This document shows, in pieces, positions 43,005-52,139 of a stretch of 64,000 bases of DNA; the first letter of the stretch is position 1; every line of letters starts with the position of its first letter. Source of the stretch: GCA-2708415 sp964351905 (GTDB lineage: Bacteria > Pseudomonadota > Alphaproteobacteria > Micavibrionales > Micavibrionaceae); contig CAYGPG010000006.1 of the NCBI GenBank assembly GCA_964351905.1, positions 17,280-81,279 on the forward strand. The letters run 5' to 3'. Under the pieces are notes generated by a model. The model made no database searches. It was not told the origin of the DNA and saw only the letters and a list, made by a program, of their open reading frames with translations. The position numbers and the translations under genes are program-made.

Positions 43005-43095
43005 GTCATTGCGAAGGAGCGTTAGCGACTGCGGCAATCCAGAGTTTTATAAGTAACATTCTGGATTGCTTCGTCATTACATTCCTCGCAATGAC
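43005..43095. repeat. Inverted-repeat intergenic element (MITE-like)
   Basis: The left arm begins GTCATTGCGAAGGAGCG and the right arm ends CCTCGCAATGAC; the inner parts GGCAATCCAGA and TCTGGATTGC also pair. Similar GTCATTGCGA...CAATCCAG elements are common between genes of alphaproteobacteria. The rest of this 42990-43359 gap holds the CtrA box and A+T-rich DNA. Confidence 0.75.
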
Positions 43096-43176
43096 GAAAA
43101 TAGATTTTTGCGCCTCATAAAAACACACTCAAAATTAACATAAACTCACTAAATTAGGTGTTATGTCCAATAACTG

Positions 43177-43191
43177 TTAACACCCTGTTAA
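43177..43191. promoter_or_regulatory. CtrA-binding box
   Basis: TTAA-CACCCTG-TTAA, a perfect match to the CtrA consensus TTAA-N7-TTAA. It is 169 bp upstream of the 43360 gene and close to the proposed origin, where CtrA boxes are found in Caulobacter. Confidence 0.65.
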
Positions 43192-43359
43192 CTTATTGAA
43201 AAAACTAGCAAAAAAACTTCAAAAAAGTGTTTTTTAGCCTGTTTTGGTAGGAAGTTGTTAACCCTTTTGACCCCATAATTGAAATATAGACAAGGCAATA
43301 GGGACGCTTTGTTTTTTCAAACTTAAAAAATAAAAATATTTGGGGCACGGAAAAAGAAA

Positions 43360-44733
43360 ATGGGAACAACATCAGATAAATCACCAAGTAAATCATTGGA
43401 TAATATCGTTGCGGCTTTGGATAAAAGAAAAATGTTCATGGCTTATAGCCTGAATAACGCACAGCCTGTTCAGTGTACGATGATAAGTGATCAGCCATAT
43501 TTTTATATGGATGAGGAAATTTGTGACGATGATGATTTACTTTTGTCAGAGGAAGCTTTTGATATCGAAAATATTGAGCCGGATGTGCTTGATCAAGAGA
43601 TCGTGAAACTGAAAAATAAATTAGAGGCGTATGAGCGTGTCAGCCTTGATTTTGTGAAAAATGGTGATGAGCGTGAGCAAGAATTCTTAATGGACTGTCA
43701 TTTCATGACAAAAGGTACCCCTGCGATTAACAAGGATGCCGTTTTATCAAAAATCATGGATTATTTGAATGATAGCTTATATGCCAAAGCCCTTTTGGAC
43801 TTCGCGCAAAGCAATAACATTACATTAGAAATTACAGACCAAATTGAGTTGTCAGCATATGATAGGGAAGCAGGCAAAATTTTTATTCGTGATAATTTGG
43901 AATCTGTTGATCAAGTTTTATTGGCTGTCCAAGAATTACGCCGTCATTGGCAACATAATAATGGGGCGTTGGTTCACCCTTTAACATTTCATCCAGATCA
44001 AGCCGTTTTGGTAAATCGTGCGCAATGCGCGGATCTTATGGCTTGTGTCATTCGTGTGGCTTGGGATTTAAAATTATTAGGACATAATGATGTTTGGAAA
44101 CGTATTGAGAATTCAAGCCTGTCTGATTTGGGTCGTGCCCATGCTAGAGAAGCATTGGCAGATTTTAGAACATTAAATAATGGAAAAGCGAGCAGCGCCG
44201 TTTTTGAAACATGGTTTTTATCCGAAAGATGTCGCAGCGAAGACAAAAAACTAATTCAAGCGATGTTGGCAGATTATAGAGGATATGTGTTTGACAGTTC
44301 AGAAGCATCACACATGGTTTCCATAGAGCTAATTTGTGCGCTGGGTAAGCAGCCGAGTATGAATGCGGTTGAGGGTAATAATTACCTAGCACAATATGCC
44401 CAAATGATCATTAATGATCCACTTTTCACCGATGTGAGAGACCGTTCAAACGCCAATTTCCTTTGGTTTATCAAGTTTGAGCGCGAATTTACTGAAACGG
44501 AACAGTACTTGCAATCTTCAGAGGTTATCAAACAACCTGCCCCCTTATTCAATCAGGGTGGGGATCATAATAAATCTGAGGACACAAATCATGAAAACGC
44601 CATCACATCGGCCGAAAGAGAGCAATTACGTCAATCCATCTTCACCTCGAAATCTTATGGGGAAAAATGCGGAGACAATGTTATTCACATCCAATTCGGA
44701 TCGAATAAACAACGTGAAGGAATTTTATCTTGA
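43360..44733 (+). CDS. Origin-proximal paralogue A, possible DUF6782-type protein
   Basis: A 457-residue cytoplasmic protein with no signal peptide. Acidic in the first 100 residues. A central region carries a motif with WDLKLLGHNDVWKRI (about residues 232-246) shared with the next gene (AWELRGAGHNDLWRFI). The pair may belong to the putative-metallopeptidase family DUF6782, on resemblance only. The HWQHNNG segment may supply metal ligands. A CtrA box lies upstream, so cell-cycle control is possible. The gene is not part of the usual origin neighbourhood of Caulobacter or Rickettsia. Confidence 0.7.
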   Translation: MGTTSDKSPSKSLDNIVAALDKRKMFMAYSLNNAQPVQCTMISDQPYFYMDEEICDDDDLLLSEEAFDIENIEPDVLDQEIVKLKNKLEAYERVSLDFVKNGDEREQEFLMDCHFMTKGTPAINKDAVLSKIMDYLNDSLYAKALLDFAQSNNITLEITDQIELSAYDREAGKIFIRDNLESVDQVLLAVQELRRHWQHNNGALVHPLTFHPDQAVLVNRAQCADLMACVIRVAWDLKLLGHNDVWKRIENSSLSDLGRAHAREALADFRTLNNGKASSAVFETWFLSERCRSEDKKLIQAMLADYRGYVFDSSEASHMVSIELICALGKQPSMNAVEGNNYLAQYAQMIINDPLFTDVRDRSNANFLWFIKFEREFTETEQYLQSSEVIKQPAPLFNQGGDHNKSEDTNHENAITSAEREQLRQSIFTSKSYGEKCGDNVIHIQFGSNKQREGILS

Positions 44734-44752
44734 TAATGAAGTTGGTGAAATC

Positions 44753-45835
44753 ATGAAATCTAGTCGTTTTTCTCAAGTTTCAAATCCGCGTACCATTGCC
44801 CGCAGGGGAAATGACAAGGAAAATGGTGCGGATGATGAATTGATGGAACGTCAGGGTTTTGACGTGAATTTTCAATCTTATGAATATGATCTAGAGCGGA
44901 GTGAGGTTTTCTTAATTGAGGAATTACAGCCGCTTCAAACTAAGAAATTTATTAATTTAGAAGCTTATCCTTTTGCCTTTGAAGCTGATTTAGATGTTCT
45001 AACGTGGGCGGTTGCGCTTGTTAGCGAAAGCCCGCTCGCGCTTTCTCTCATCACAGCGGCGCAAGATAACGGCTGGTCTATATGTCTTAATGATCTCAAT
45101 ACAGAAGGTTTTCACATTGATGTGACCCAAAAGGTAATTGAGCTGGATAATTTTGGCTTAGATGTTGGCTCAATTGGTAAATCAACATTCTTCAAAAATT
45201 CTATTCTCAGTATTTTGGCCAAAGCGCTTAGAGATGTTTGGCATGAGGAAGAGTGGGGTAATTTTGAAGAAGATTACACACCAGAATCCGTTTTAATGTT
45301 AGAACGTGCCCGCGCAGCTGATACGGACTCTGTTTCCTTGCTAATTGCATGGGAATTAAGAGGCGCAGGGCATAATGATTTATGGCGTTTTATTATTGGA
45401 TCAGAGTTTTCTGATATGGCGCAGGTTTTAACTAATATTTTAGAGAGATACCCAACCGCCCTGTATAACGGCATGGCTTTGGCGCACGTTTTTAGACAAT
45501 GGTATGCGGATATTATGCGTGTCGATGCGCTGGATCATTCGACATTAGAACATATGGATTACAGTCTGGAAAAAACGGACCAAAAAGATGTTAAATTTGG
45601 GTCGCGCAATGCGGCACCAGAGGATTTTGAACGTTTGTCAACATTACCTGATGGTATTGTGTTTTTGAAAGAGCTTGGCAGTGTTGTTTGCCGCGATCCT
45701 TTCTTTAATGGCTTAAACGATGCAATTAATCAATCACATCTTTTCCAAATTGTGTATGACAGCAAAGTGACTTATGTGAATGGTATTCCATTTCGTGATG
45801 ATGTGCTGGCGCGAAAATTTTTACATGCTGATTAA
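44753..45835 (+). CDS. Origin-proximal paralogue B
   Basis: About 360 residues from the ATG at 44753, 20 bp after the stop of paralogue A; the open frame reaches back to 44477 inside gene A, but those residues look non-coding. It shares with A the AW(D/E)L...GHND(V/L)W core, the DPFF/DPLF segment before the C-terminus, and overall order, so the two are tandem paralogues. It lacks A's HWQH segment (VWHEEEW instead). No clear ribosome site precedes 44753, so the start is uncertain. Confidence 0.65.
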   Translation: MKSSRFSQVSNPRTIARRGNDKENGADDELMERQGFDVNFQSYEYDLERSEVFLIEELQPLQTKKFINLEAYPFAFEADLDVLTWAVALVSESPLALSLITAAQDNGWSICLNDLNTEGFHIDVTQKVIELDNFGLDVGSIGKSTFFKNSILSILAKALRDVWHEEEWGNFEEDYTPESVLMLERARAADTDSVSLLIAWELRGAGHNDLWRFIIGSEFSDMAQVLTNILERYPTALYNGMALAHVFRQWYADIMRVDALDHSTLEHMDYSLEKTDQKDVKFGSRNAAPEDFERLSTLPDGIVFLKELGSVVCRDPFFNGLNDAINQSHLFQIVYDSKVTYVNGIPFRDDVLARKFLHAD

Positions 45836-45894
45836 TTCTTCCAAATTTACTTTTTAGTCTTTCGTAAAAGTGATCCTCTGCTTAGGATAGGAGT

Positions 45895-46776
45895 ATGAAC
45901 GCGCACGATCAAAATTCAAAGACCCCTATTTATGATTTTCACCTCTATCTTGTGTCCGATGCGACGGGTACAACGTTGCAGGGCCTATCAAGGGCGGCTT
46001 TGTCGCAATTTGAGGGGATAGAGCCGACAGAGCGTTTTTGGCCGATGATCCGTTCTGAAATGCAATTAGATCGTGCCATTTCAGATATTCAAAAAAATCC
46101 AGGCCCCGTCCTTTTTACATTTGTTGATAAAAAACTGCGCCGTAAGTTGCAGGCGGCTTGCGCTGAATTAGATGTGCCCTGTATGCCCGTGCTTGATCCG
46201 ATTTTGCGCACCATGTCTTCTTATTTGGGATTACAAAGTAAGGGCGTGCCGGGTTTGCAGCATTCATTAGATGAAGCATATTTTGATCGCATTGATGCAG
46301 TTGATTTTGCGTTAAGTTACGATGATGGACGAAATTTAGAAGGGTTAGAGGAAGCCGATGTTATTTTAGTCGGGGTTTCGAGAACGTCAAAAACACCAAC
46401 TTGTATTTTTTTGGCGCGTCGGGGTATCCGCGCCGCCAATATACCATTGGTTCCTAATGTTCCTTTTCCAGATCGTATCTCTGAATTTAAAAAACCACTT
46501 TTTATTGGTTTAACGGAATCGCCTAAACGCCTTGAAAACTTGCGTCGTAGCCGATTACAGGCGGAGGATGACCATAAACATTATACAGAAAATGAATATC
46601 TAGATTTAGAGGCCATTGAAGAAGAAATTAGAAAAGCACGACGTTTATTCACCAAAAATAAATGGCCCGTCATTGATGTGACCAGAAAGTCTGTCGAAGA
46701 AACAACAGCAGAAATTTATGCTTTGTTACAGCGTCATAAAGGGCGCCTTAAAAAAGAAAAAGAAGGTGTGCTATGA
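45895..46776 (+). CDS. PPDK/PEP-synthase regulatory protein (DUF299)
   Basis: A 293-residue bifunctional kinase/pyrophosphorylase of the pyruvate, phosphate dikinase regulatory family (RP001 homologue). The P-loop-like GVSRTSKTPT (about residues 160-169) and the start FHLYLVSDATGTTLQ are typical. It regulates PEP/pyruvate interconversion by phosphorylating a Thr of the target dikinase or synthase. It is the first of five genes linked by ATGA overlaps, and marks the origin side in relatives. Confidence 0.93.
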   Translation: MNAHDQNSKTPIYDFHLYLVSDATGTTLQGLSRAALSQFEGIEPTERFWPMIRSEMQLDRAISDIQKNPGPVLFTFVDKKLRRKLQAACAELDVPCMPVLDPILRTMSSYLGLQSKGVPGLQHSLDEAYFDRIDAVDFALSYDDGRNLEGLEEADVILVGVSRTSKTPTCIFLARRGIRAANIPLVPNVPFPDRISEFKKPLFIGLTESPKRLENLRRSRLQAEDDHKHYTENEYLDLEAIEEEIRKARRLFTKNKWPVIDVTRKSVEETTAEIYALLQRHKGRLKKEKEGVL

Positions 46777-47360
46777 ATTTAATTTTAGCTTCCCAAAGTT
46801 CAGCGCGTCAAACCATGCTTCAAAATGCAGGTGTAGATTTTAATTCTATTCCTGCCCATCTGGATGAAGAAAGCATATTAATAAAATTAGAAAAAGAAGG
46901 GGCGAGCGTCACAAATATTGCCCTTCATCTTGCCAAAGAAAAAGCCTTAGAAGTTTCAAAAAATAATAAAGATAGTTATATTATTGGTTCTGACCAAGTT
47001 TTATCCATGAATGAAAAAATTTATTCAAAGGCAAAAACAAAAGAAGAAGCCATAGAGCGATTAAAAGAATTTCAAGGAAATGATCATTATTTAACCTCTG
47101 GTGTATGTGTTGTAAAAAATGGTGAAGTGTTATGGAATAAGACAGATGCGGCGGCCCTTAAAATGAAGGTTTTAGACGCGCAAGTCATTGAAAAATATAG
47201 CAAAAAAGCAGGGTCTGTACTGACGAGTTGTGTTGGGTGTTACGCCATTGAAGGGGTTGGCATTCAACTTTTTCATGATATTCGCGGTGATTATTTTACC
47301 ATTCTAGGGATGCCGTTATTGCCTTTATTAAACTTTTTGGGCGAAGAGGGGTTGTTATGA
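46773..47360 (+). CDS. maf: Maf, nucleoside-triphosphate pyrophosphatase
   Basis: A 195-residue Maf protein. LILASQSSARQTML at the start and the SDQVL and GCYAIEG segments fit. Maf hydrolyses modified or canonical nucleotides to monophosphates. It overlaps the preceding gene and aroE by 4 bp (ATGA) each. Confidence 0.93.
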   Translation: MNLILASQSSARQTMLQNAGVDFNSIPAHLDEESILIKLEKEGASVTNIALHLAKEKALEVSKNNKDSYIIGSDQVLSMNEKIYSKAKTKEEAIERLKEFQGNDHYLTSGVCVVKNGEVLWNKTDAAALKMKVLDAQVIEKYSKKAGSVLTSCVGCYAIEGVGIQLFHDIRGDYFTILGMPLLPLLNFLGEEGLL

Positions 47361-48169
47361 AAGCGGGCGTTATTGGATATCCTATTGCGCATAGCAAAAG
47401 CCCAATCATTCATCAATATTGGATGGAGCAGAATAATATTAAAGGAAGTTATGAAGCGATAGAAATTCACCCCGATGAATTGGAACATAAAATACAAAAC
47501 CTTATTGATGAAGATTACGATGGATTTAACGTTACCATTCCGCATAAACAAAATATTATTAAATTATGTGATGAAATTGATGAACGCGCAAAAATAATTG
47601 GTGCCGTTAACACGGTTCAAATTAGGAATAAAAAATTAGTTGGTACAAACACAGATTCAATTGGATTTATTCAAAATATAAAATCATCAAATCCCTCTTT
47701 TATCTTTAAAGATAAAATCGTGATTGTTTTGGGAGCGGGCGGTGCATCACGCGCCGTTTTATATGGTTTATTAAAAGCGGGTGTTCAAAAAATATTCTTG
47801 ACCAACAGAACGCCTGAAAAAACAAAAGAGCTGATAGCTGTTTTTGGAGACAAAATAGAATTTTTAGAATGGGAAAAACGCGAAAGCGTTTTGGAGCAAA
47901 TTGATTTACTTGTGAATACGACATCGTTAGGTATGGAAAACAATCCATCGTTAGAGCTTGATTTAAACACCCTTAATGACCAAGCTTTAGTTTGTGATAT
48001 CGTCTACGCGCCGTTGATGACAGATTTGCTAATGCAGGCAAAAAACAAACGAAATCAAGTGGTTACCGGAATAGGGATGTTGCTGTATCAGGCGCAACCT
48101 GCCTTTGAACTATGGGCGGGCATTAGACCTATCGTTGATGGGGCGCTGGAAGGGCTTGTTTTGAAATGA
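47357..48169 (+). CDS. aroE: AroE, shikimate dehydrogenase
   Basis: A 270-residue enzyme reducing 3-dehydroshikimate with NADPH. YPIAHSKSPIIH, GFNVTIPHK (catalytic Lys), and the NADPH-binding VIVLGAGGASRAV are all in order. It ends with the substrate-side QAQPAFELWAG. Coupled by 4-bp overlaps to maf and coaE. Confidence 0.96.
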   Translation: MKAGVIGYPIAHSKSPIIHQYWMEQNNIKGSYEAIEIHPDELEHKIQNLIDEDYDGFNVTIPHKQNIIKLCDEIDERAKIIGAVNTVQIRNKKLVGTNTDSIGFIQNIKSSNPSFIFKDKIVIVLGAGGASRAVLYGLLKAGVQKIFLTNRTPEKTKELIAVFGDKIEFLEWEKRESVLEQIDLLVNTTSLGMENNPSLELDLNTLNDQALVCDIVYAPLMTDLLMQAKNKRNQVVTGIGMLLYQAQPAFELWAGIRPIVDGALEGLVLK

Positions 48170-48759
48170 TTGTCATTGGTCTAACAGGGTCAATTGGGAT
48201 GGGTAAATCAACAGTGGCAGGGATGCTGCAACATATGGGATGCGCGGTTCATGATTCCGATGCGGTGGCGCGTCTTAGCCTTGAGCCTGAAGGAGAAGCC
48301 TTTGAAGCTGTAGCATTAAGTTTTCCTGAAGCATGGGATAAGAAAAAACATCTCATTAAACGCGATGTTTTAGCCGAAATCATTTATGAAGATGTGGCGC
48401 AAAAACAAAAGTTAGAAGCCCTCATTCATCCTGTTGTTCAAAATTCGCAGAAAAAATTTATTCAGGCGCAAAAAAGTTTAGGTAAAGATAAAGTTGTTTT
48501 AGATATCCCCCTTTTATTTGAAACAGGCGCCGGCCAACGTGTTGATTATACGGTTGTGGTGAGTGCGCCTTATTTTATTCAACGTCATCGGGTGTTAAAA
48601 CGACCAAACATGACATTAGAAAAATTTCACTCAATTTTAGAAAATCAAATGAGTGATAAAGAAAAACGTAAGCGTGCTGACTTTGTTATTCCAACAGGGT
48701 TGGGTTTGGCACATACACAAAGAAAATTAAACAAAATGATAAGAACGATTGAAAAATGA
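48166..48759 (+). CDS. coaE: CoaE, dephospho-CoA kinase
   Basis: A 197-residue kinase for the last step of coenzyme A synthesis. P-loop GSIGMGKSTVAGM and DSDAVARLS (substrate site) are clear, with the DIPLLFETG segment. It overlaps aroE and the glutamine amidotransferase gene by 4 bp each. Confidence 0.96.
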   Translation: MIVIGLTGSIGMGKSTVAGMLQHMGCAVHDSDAVARLSLEPEGEAFEAVALSFPEAWDKKKHLIKRDVLAEIIYEDVAQKQKLEALIHPVVQNSQKKFIQAQKSLGKDKVVLDIPLLFETGAGQRVDYTVVVSAPYFIQRHRVLKRPNMTLEKFHSILENQMSDKEKRKRADFVIPTGLGLAHTQRKLNKMIRTIEK

Positions 48760-49457
48760 AAACACTTATACTCTGTCATAAATCACAACGTGACGCGGGC
48801 GCATTCGAAGCGATGCTTTTGAATCGGGGCGCGGATGTAGAGGTTCGCTTAGCCTTTGATGAAGGTGTTGCGGACATTGACCCGAAAACGCATGATTTGA
48901 CCATATTTATGGGTGGGCCGATGGGCGCATATCAGGCTGATTTGTTTCCTTATTTGAATGATGAGATTAATTATATCGAAAAGCGCCTCTCTCTTGAAAA
49001 ACCTTATTTAGGCATATGTTTGGGCGGGCAACTTATGGCGCGTGCCATGGGGGCAGAGAATTATCCTGGCAAATCTGGTAAGGAAATTGGATGGCATACT
49101 ATTTCAGTGAATGAGGACGGCATGAAAACGCCGGTTAAGCATTTAGATGGCTCTGTTTGTCCTATGATGCAATGGCATGGCGATACATTTGATTTGCCCA
49201 AAGAGGCAACGTTGTTGGCATCTTCTGCTCTTTATCAAAATCAAGCCTTTGGTTATGCCAGCAAAGCTCTTGGGTTTCAATGCCATCCTGAAGTGACCAA
49301 TACAAATATTGAGCTATGGCTGGCTTTAGGGCAGGCAGAATTACAACAAGTTGGATTAAATGTTGAATTATTGCGGGAGCAGACAAAAGAGAAGCTACAT
49401 ATTTTAGATCAGCAAAGAACAAAGTTTTTTAATGAATGGTTGGATCAAGTTCTATAG
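48756..49457 (+). CDS. Class I glutamine amidotransferase-like protein
   Basis: A 233-residue stand-alone class I GATase. The nucleophile is in YLGICLGGQLMA and the His/Glu pair in FQCHPEVTN. MQWHGDTFDLP is the GMP-synthase-like substrate-side strand. Its synthase partner is not adjacent, so its acceptor is unknown. It is coupled to coaE by a 4-bp overlap and ends 9 bp before dnaQ. Confidence 0.88.
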   Translation: MKTLILCHKSQRDAGAFEAMLLNRGADVEVRLAFDEGVADIDPKTHDLTIFMGGPMGAYQADLFPYLNDEINYIEKRLSLEKPYLGICLGGQLMARAMGAENYPGKSGKEIGWHTISVNEDGMKTPVKHLDGSVCPMMQWHGDTFDLPKEATLLASSALYQNQAFGYASKALGFQCHPEVTNTNIELWLALGQAELQQVGLNVELLREQTKEKLHILDQQRTKFFNEWLDQVL

Positions 49458-49466
49458 AGTTTAGAA

Positions 49467-50153
49467 ATGCGTGAAATTGTATTTGATACTGAAACAACGG
49501 GGATGGACCCGGCCGATGGCGACAAGTTAGTTGAAATTGGTTGCGTGGAATTGGTGAACCATATTCCAACGGGGCGTACGTACCATCAATATATTAACCC
49601 AGAGCGTGAAGTACCAGCCGAGGCGGTAGCCGTGCATGGCCTGACGTATGAAAAGTTAAAAAGTGAGCCTACTTTTGGGGAAGTTGTTTCTGACTTTATT
49701 GATTTCATTGGCAGTGATTCAAAACTCATTGCGCATAATGCGTCCTTTGATGTGAAATTTATCAATGCAGAATTTAAAACGTTTGGTTTCTCTGCGCTGG
49801 ACCCTAAACGTATCGTTGATACGTTGGCGCTGGCACGTAAAAAATTCCCCGGCTCACCGGCCAGTTTGGATGCGTTATGTCGACGCTTTAACATCGATAA
49901 TACATCGCGGACTTTACATGGCGCGCTTTTGGACTCGGAGCTTTTGGCAGAGGTTTATTTAGAACTTCTTGGTGGTCGTCAAGGGGGGTTGGGGATAGAT
50001 CCTCAACAAAAAAGAGATGGTAGTACCAAGGTCATTAAAGCGGAGCGAAAATTTCGTGAGCCGCGTAGTTTTGATATTACTGAGGCTGAGAAAAAAGCCC
50101 ATCAAGAAGCAATAAAAACAATAGAAAATGCCATTTGGGCAGAGAAATCTTAA
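49467..50153 (+). CDS. dnaQ: DnaQ, DNA polymerase III epsilon proofreading subunit
   Basis: A 228-residue 3'-5' exonuclease. DEDD motifs are FDTETTGMDP (ExoI), LIAHNASFDVKF (ExoII) and TLHGALLDSELLAEVY (ExoIII). The rest is the short linker for binding polymerase alpha. In many relatives secB follows; here three membrane or anchored unknowns follow instead. Confidence 0.95.
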   Translation: MREIVFDTETTGMDPADGDKLVEIGCVELVNHIPTGRTYHQYINPEREVPAEAVAVHGLTYEKLKSEPTFGEVVSDFIDFIGSDSKLIAHNASFDVKFINAEFKTFGFSALDPKRIVDTLALARKKFPGSPASLDALCRRFNIDNTSRTLHGALLDSELLAEVYLELLGGRQGGLGIDPQQKRDGSTKVIKAERKFREPRSFDITEAEKKAHQEAIKTIENAIWAEKS

Positions 50154-50156
50154 GGC

Positions 50157-50600
50157 ATGTGTGCAAAATTTAATTTAAAAAAATATCCTTTGGGTCTTAA
50201 GCTGGGTATGGGTTTTGTGATTTTATTGTCGGCATTTTTTATTTTTCAATCTTTTTATCTTTATGTTTTTCATAAAGGAACAAGCTGGAACTTTGGCGGA
50301 ATGGGTATGTATTCCAGTTCTGATTATCCGGGGAAAAGATACGCAAAAATATATGTAGAAACGCCAGAAGCAGGCAATGAAATTTTTGATCAATACCGTC
50401 TGTCGTCAGAACATTTTAATCTTTATGAAGGTTTTGTTTCCTTACCCACTCAGAAAAACGCTGATAAATTAAAATCAAGAATTTTAAAATATTATCAGGA
50501 ACAGAATATTAAACCTTTAAATATCCGTGTAGAGTTTTGGCTTTTAAAATATGATAAAAGTTCTAAAGTTTTAAGATCAATTAAAGAGTTGGAGTTTTAA
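50157..50600 (+). CDS. Single-pass membrane protein, unknown
   Basis: A 147-residue protein with one long N-terminal hydrophobic segment (FVILLSAFFIFQSFYLYVF) and a polar C-terminal domain. A GGMGMYSS motif follows the helix. It is 3 bp after dnaQ and 2 bp before the next membrane gene, so these likely form a transcript. Family unknown. Confidence 0.7.
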   Translation: MCAKFNLKKYPLGLKLGMGFVILLSAFFIFQSFYLYVFHKGTSWNFGGMGMYSSSDYPGKRYAKIYVETPEAGNEIFDQYRLSSEHFNLYEGFVSLPTQKNADKLKSRILKYYQEQNIKPLNIRVEFWLLKYDKSSKVLRSIKELEF

Positions 50601-50602
50601 TT

Positions 50603-51529
50603 GTGATTAAGAAAACTTTAGATAATATAAACAATATGTCTATATTCATGCTAGTTGCGGGTTTAACGGTCTTTGTTTCTAGCCTTTATGCCTATGAAAA
50701 TAGTATTTATAATTTTCTATCCTATATTCTTCTCCTTGTTTTTGTGATGCGCCACGATGTGGTTAACAGCCCGTATTATTGGCTGGTTTATATTATTTTG
50801 TTTTTGCCCATTATCTTTTGGGGTTGGCAATATATTGGAAATCAAAAATTTGTTCATTTCTATCTTTTGATTATATTATCGCTTTGTTGTTTTTATAAAA
50901 CTTACCAAAATCAAATTTTCAAATTTAGTAGTTTTTATTTTATATTTATAATCTTTGGCATCGCCTCAATTTGGAAACTATTTATTGCGGATTTTCGCTC
51001 TGGCAATTTTTTAGAGTTTTTGTTTTTATCTGGAACAATTTTTGACTTTTATGCTGCGATAGCGGAATCAAAAACCTTGAACCCTGCAGGATGGGCGCAA
51101 GTTTATGACAATATTTTGAATGTAAACAGAGATGCCTTGTTTTCTATTAAGAATGCGCCTAGCGAAACGGAAATAGTTTTAAAGCATACATCAGATATTA
51201 TTTTATTTTCTAAAATTGGTACGATTATATCGCTTGTAACGCAGGTGGGAATTACGTTTTCAATTTTAATGTATTGCCTGACCAAAAAGAAATTTTGGGT
51301 CTATGTTATGCATGCATTAATCGTTGAATTTATTATTATCGCTTATTATCCAACAAAAGTTATAGGATTTGGTATTTTGCTTTGTATAATAGGTATAATG
51401 AATGCGCATTATTATGCACCTAAGTACAAAAGTGTTTATTTGGGGCTGATTGTTTTACTTATGTTGTACGGCCTTCCCATACATAATTTGCTTATGGAAG
51501 GCAAATTAAATTACTTAACTGCTTTTTGA
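50603..51529 (+). CDS. Polytopic membrane protein, unknown
   Basis: A 308-residue protein with about eight hydrophobic helices, rich in Phe, Ile and Tyr. Starts with GTG, with GGAG 8 nt upstream. No family recognised; size could fit an acyltransferase or transporter, but no motif supports either. Between the single-pass 50157 gene and the anchored 51543 gene. Confidence 0.7.
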   Translation: MIKKTLDNINNMSIFMLVAGLTVFVSSLYAYENSIYNFLSYILLLVFVMRHDVVNSPYYWLVYIILFLPIIFWGWQYIGNQKFVHFYLLIILSLCCFYKTYQNQIFKFSSFYFIFIIFGIASIWKLFIADFRSGNFLEFLFLSGTIFDFYAAIAESKTLNPAGWAQVYDNILNVNRDALFSIKNAPSETEIVLKHTSDIILFSKIGTIISLVTQVGITFSILMYCLTKKKFWVYVMHALIVEFIIIAYYPTKVIGFGILLCIIGIMNAHYYAPKYKSVYLGLIVLLMLYGLPIHNLLMEGKLNYLTAF

Positions 51530-51542
51530 AAAAGGAATGAAA

Positions 51543-52136
51543 ATGAACAAATTTGGTATTATTTTAATTAATGTTGTTTTGACAACAATCGTTGTTTTGG
51601 TGATTTTGAAGACACCTTTTTTCAAAGAAGAAGGTGGTAGCGGTATTGTAACCACATTAGATACAACTGCCCCATTTGTTCAAGATGATGAAGCGGTTGA
51701 AACAGTCACGGCAGCTGCTACAGAAGATGGAGTGGCGGTGCCTGTACTTGAACCTACTCCAGCGCCCGAACCTGAAATTGTTTGGGAAGAGGGTGAAAAT
51801 CTTTATGAAGGTGAAACGCCAGATACCTCAAAGGCCTTAACCGTAGAAACAGAATATGGTGTTATTCCCACTCTTTTATTTTGTAAGCCAAATGTAAAAA
51901 ATTGGGGAATGTTGGTTGTTTATTTGGATAAGGTAGATGACAAAAACATTCGCTACAAAAGATTGACGAATATTAGTCCTGATTTAGCACCCGCCATAAC
52001 ATTTGATGCAGATGGGGCTTTTGTTGAGAATATAGATAATTTCCCGCCATCAGATTGCATGGAGCGTAATATTATTCAGCCTTCTTCTGAAGAACAAACA
52101 GTGATAGAGGCAGCAGCAGAAGATATAAGCGAATAG
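51543..52136 (+). CDS. Membrane-anchored periplasmic-type protein, unknown
   Basis: About 197 residues from the ATG at 51543, preferred over 51537 because AAAGGA (51531-51536) is 6 nt upstream of it. An N-terminal anchor (GIILINVVLTTIVVLVILKT) is followed by an acidic Pro/Glu linker (PTPAPEPEIVWEEGEN) and a small globular domain. Its stop is 3 bp before the end of the convergent Hint gene. Unknown family. Confidence 0.7.
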   Translation: MNKFGIILINVVLTTIVVLVILKTPFFKEEGGSGIVTTLDTTAPFVQDDEAVETVTAAATEDGVAVPVLEPTPAPEPEIVWEEGENLYEGETPDTSKALTVETEYGVIPTLLFCKPNVKNWGMLVVYLDKVDDKNIRYKRLTNISPDLAPAITFDADGAFVENIDNFPPSDCMERNIIQPSSEEQTVIEAAAEDISE

Positions 52137-52139
52137 GTT

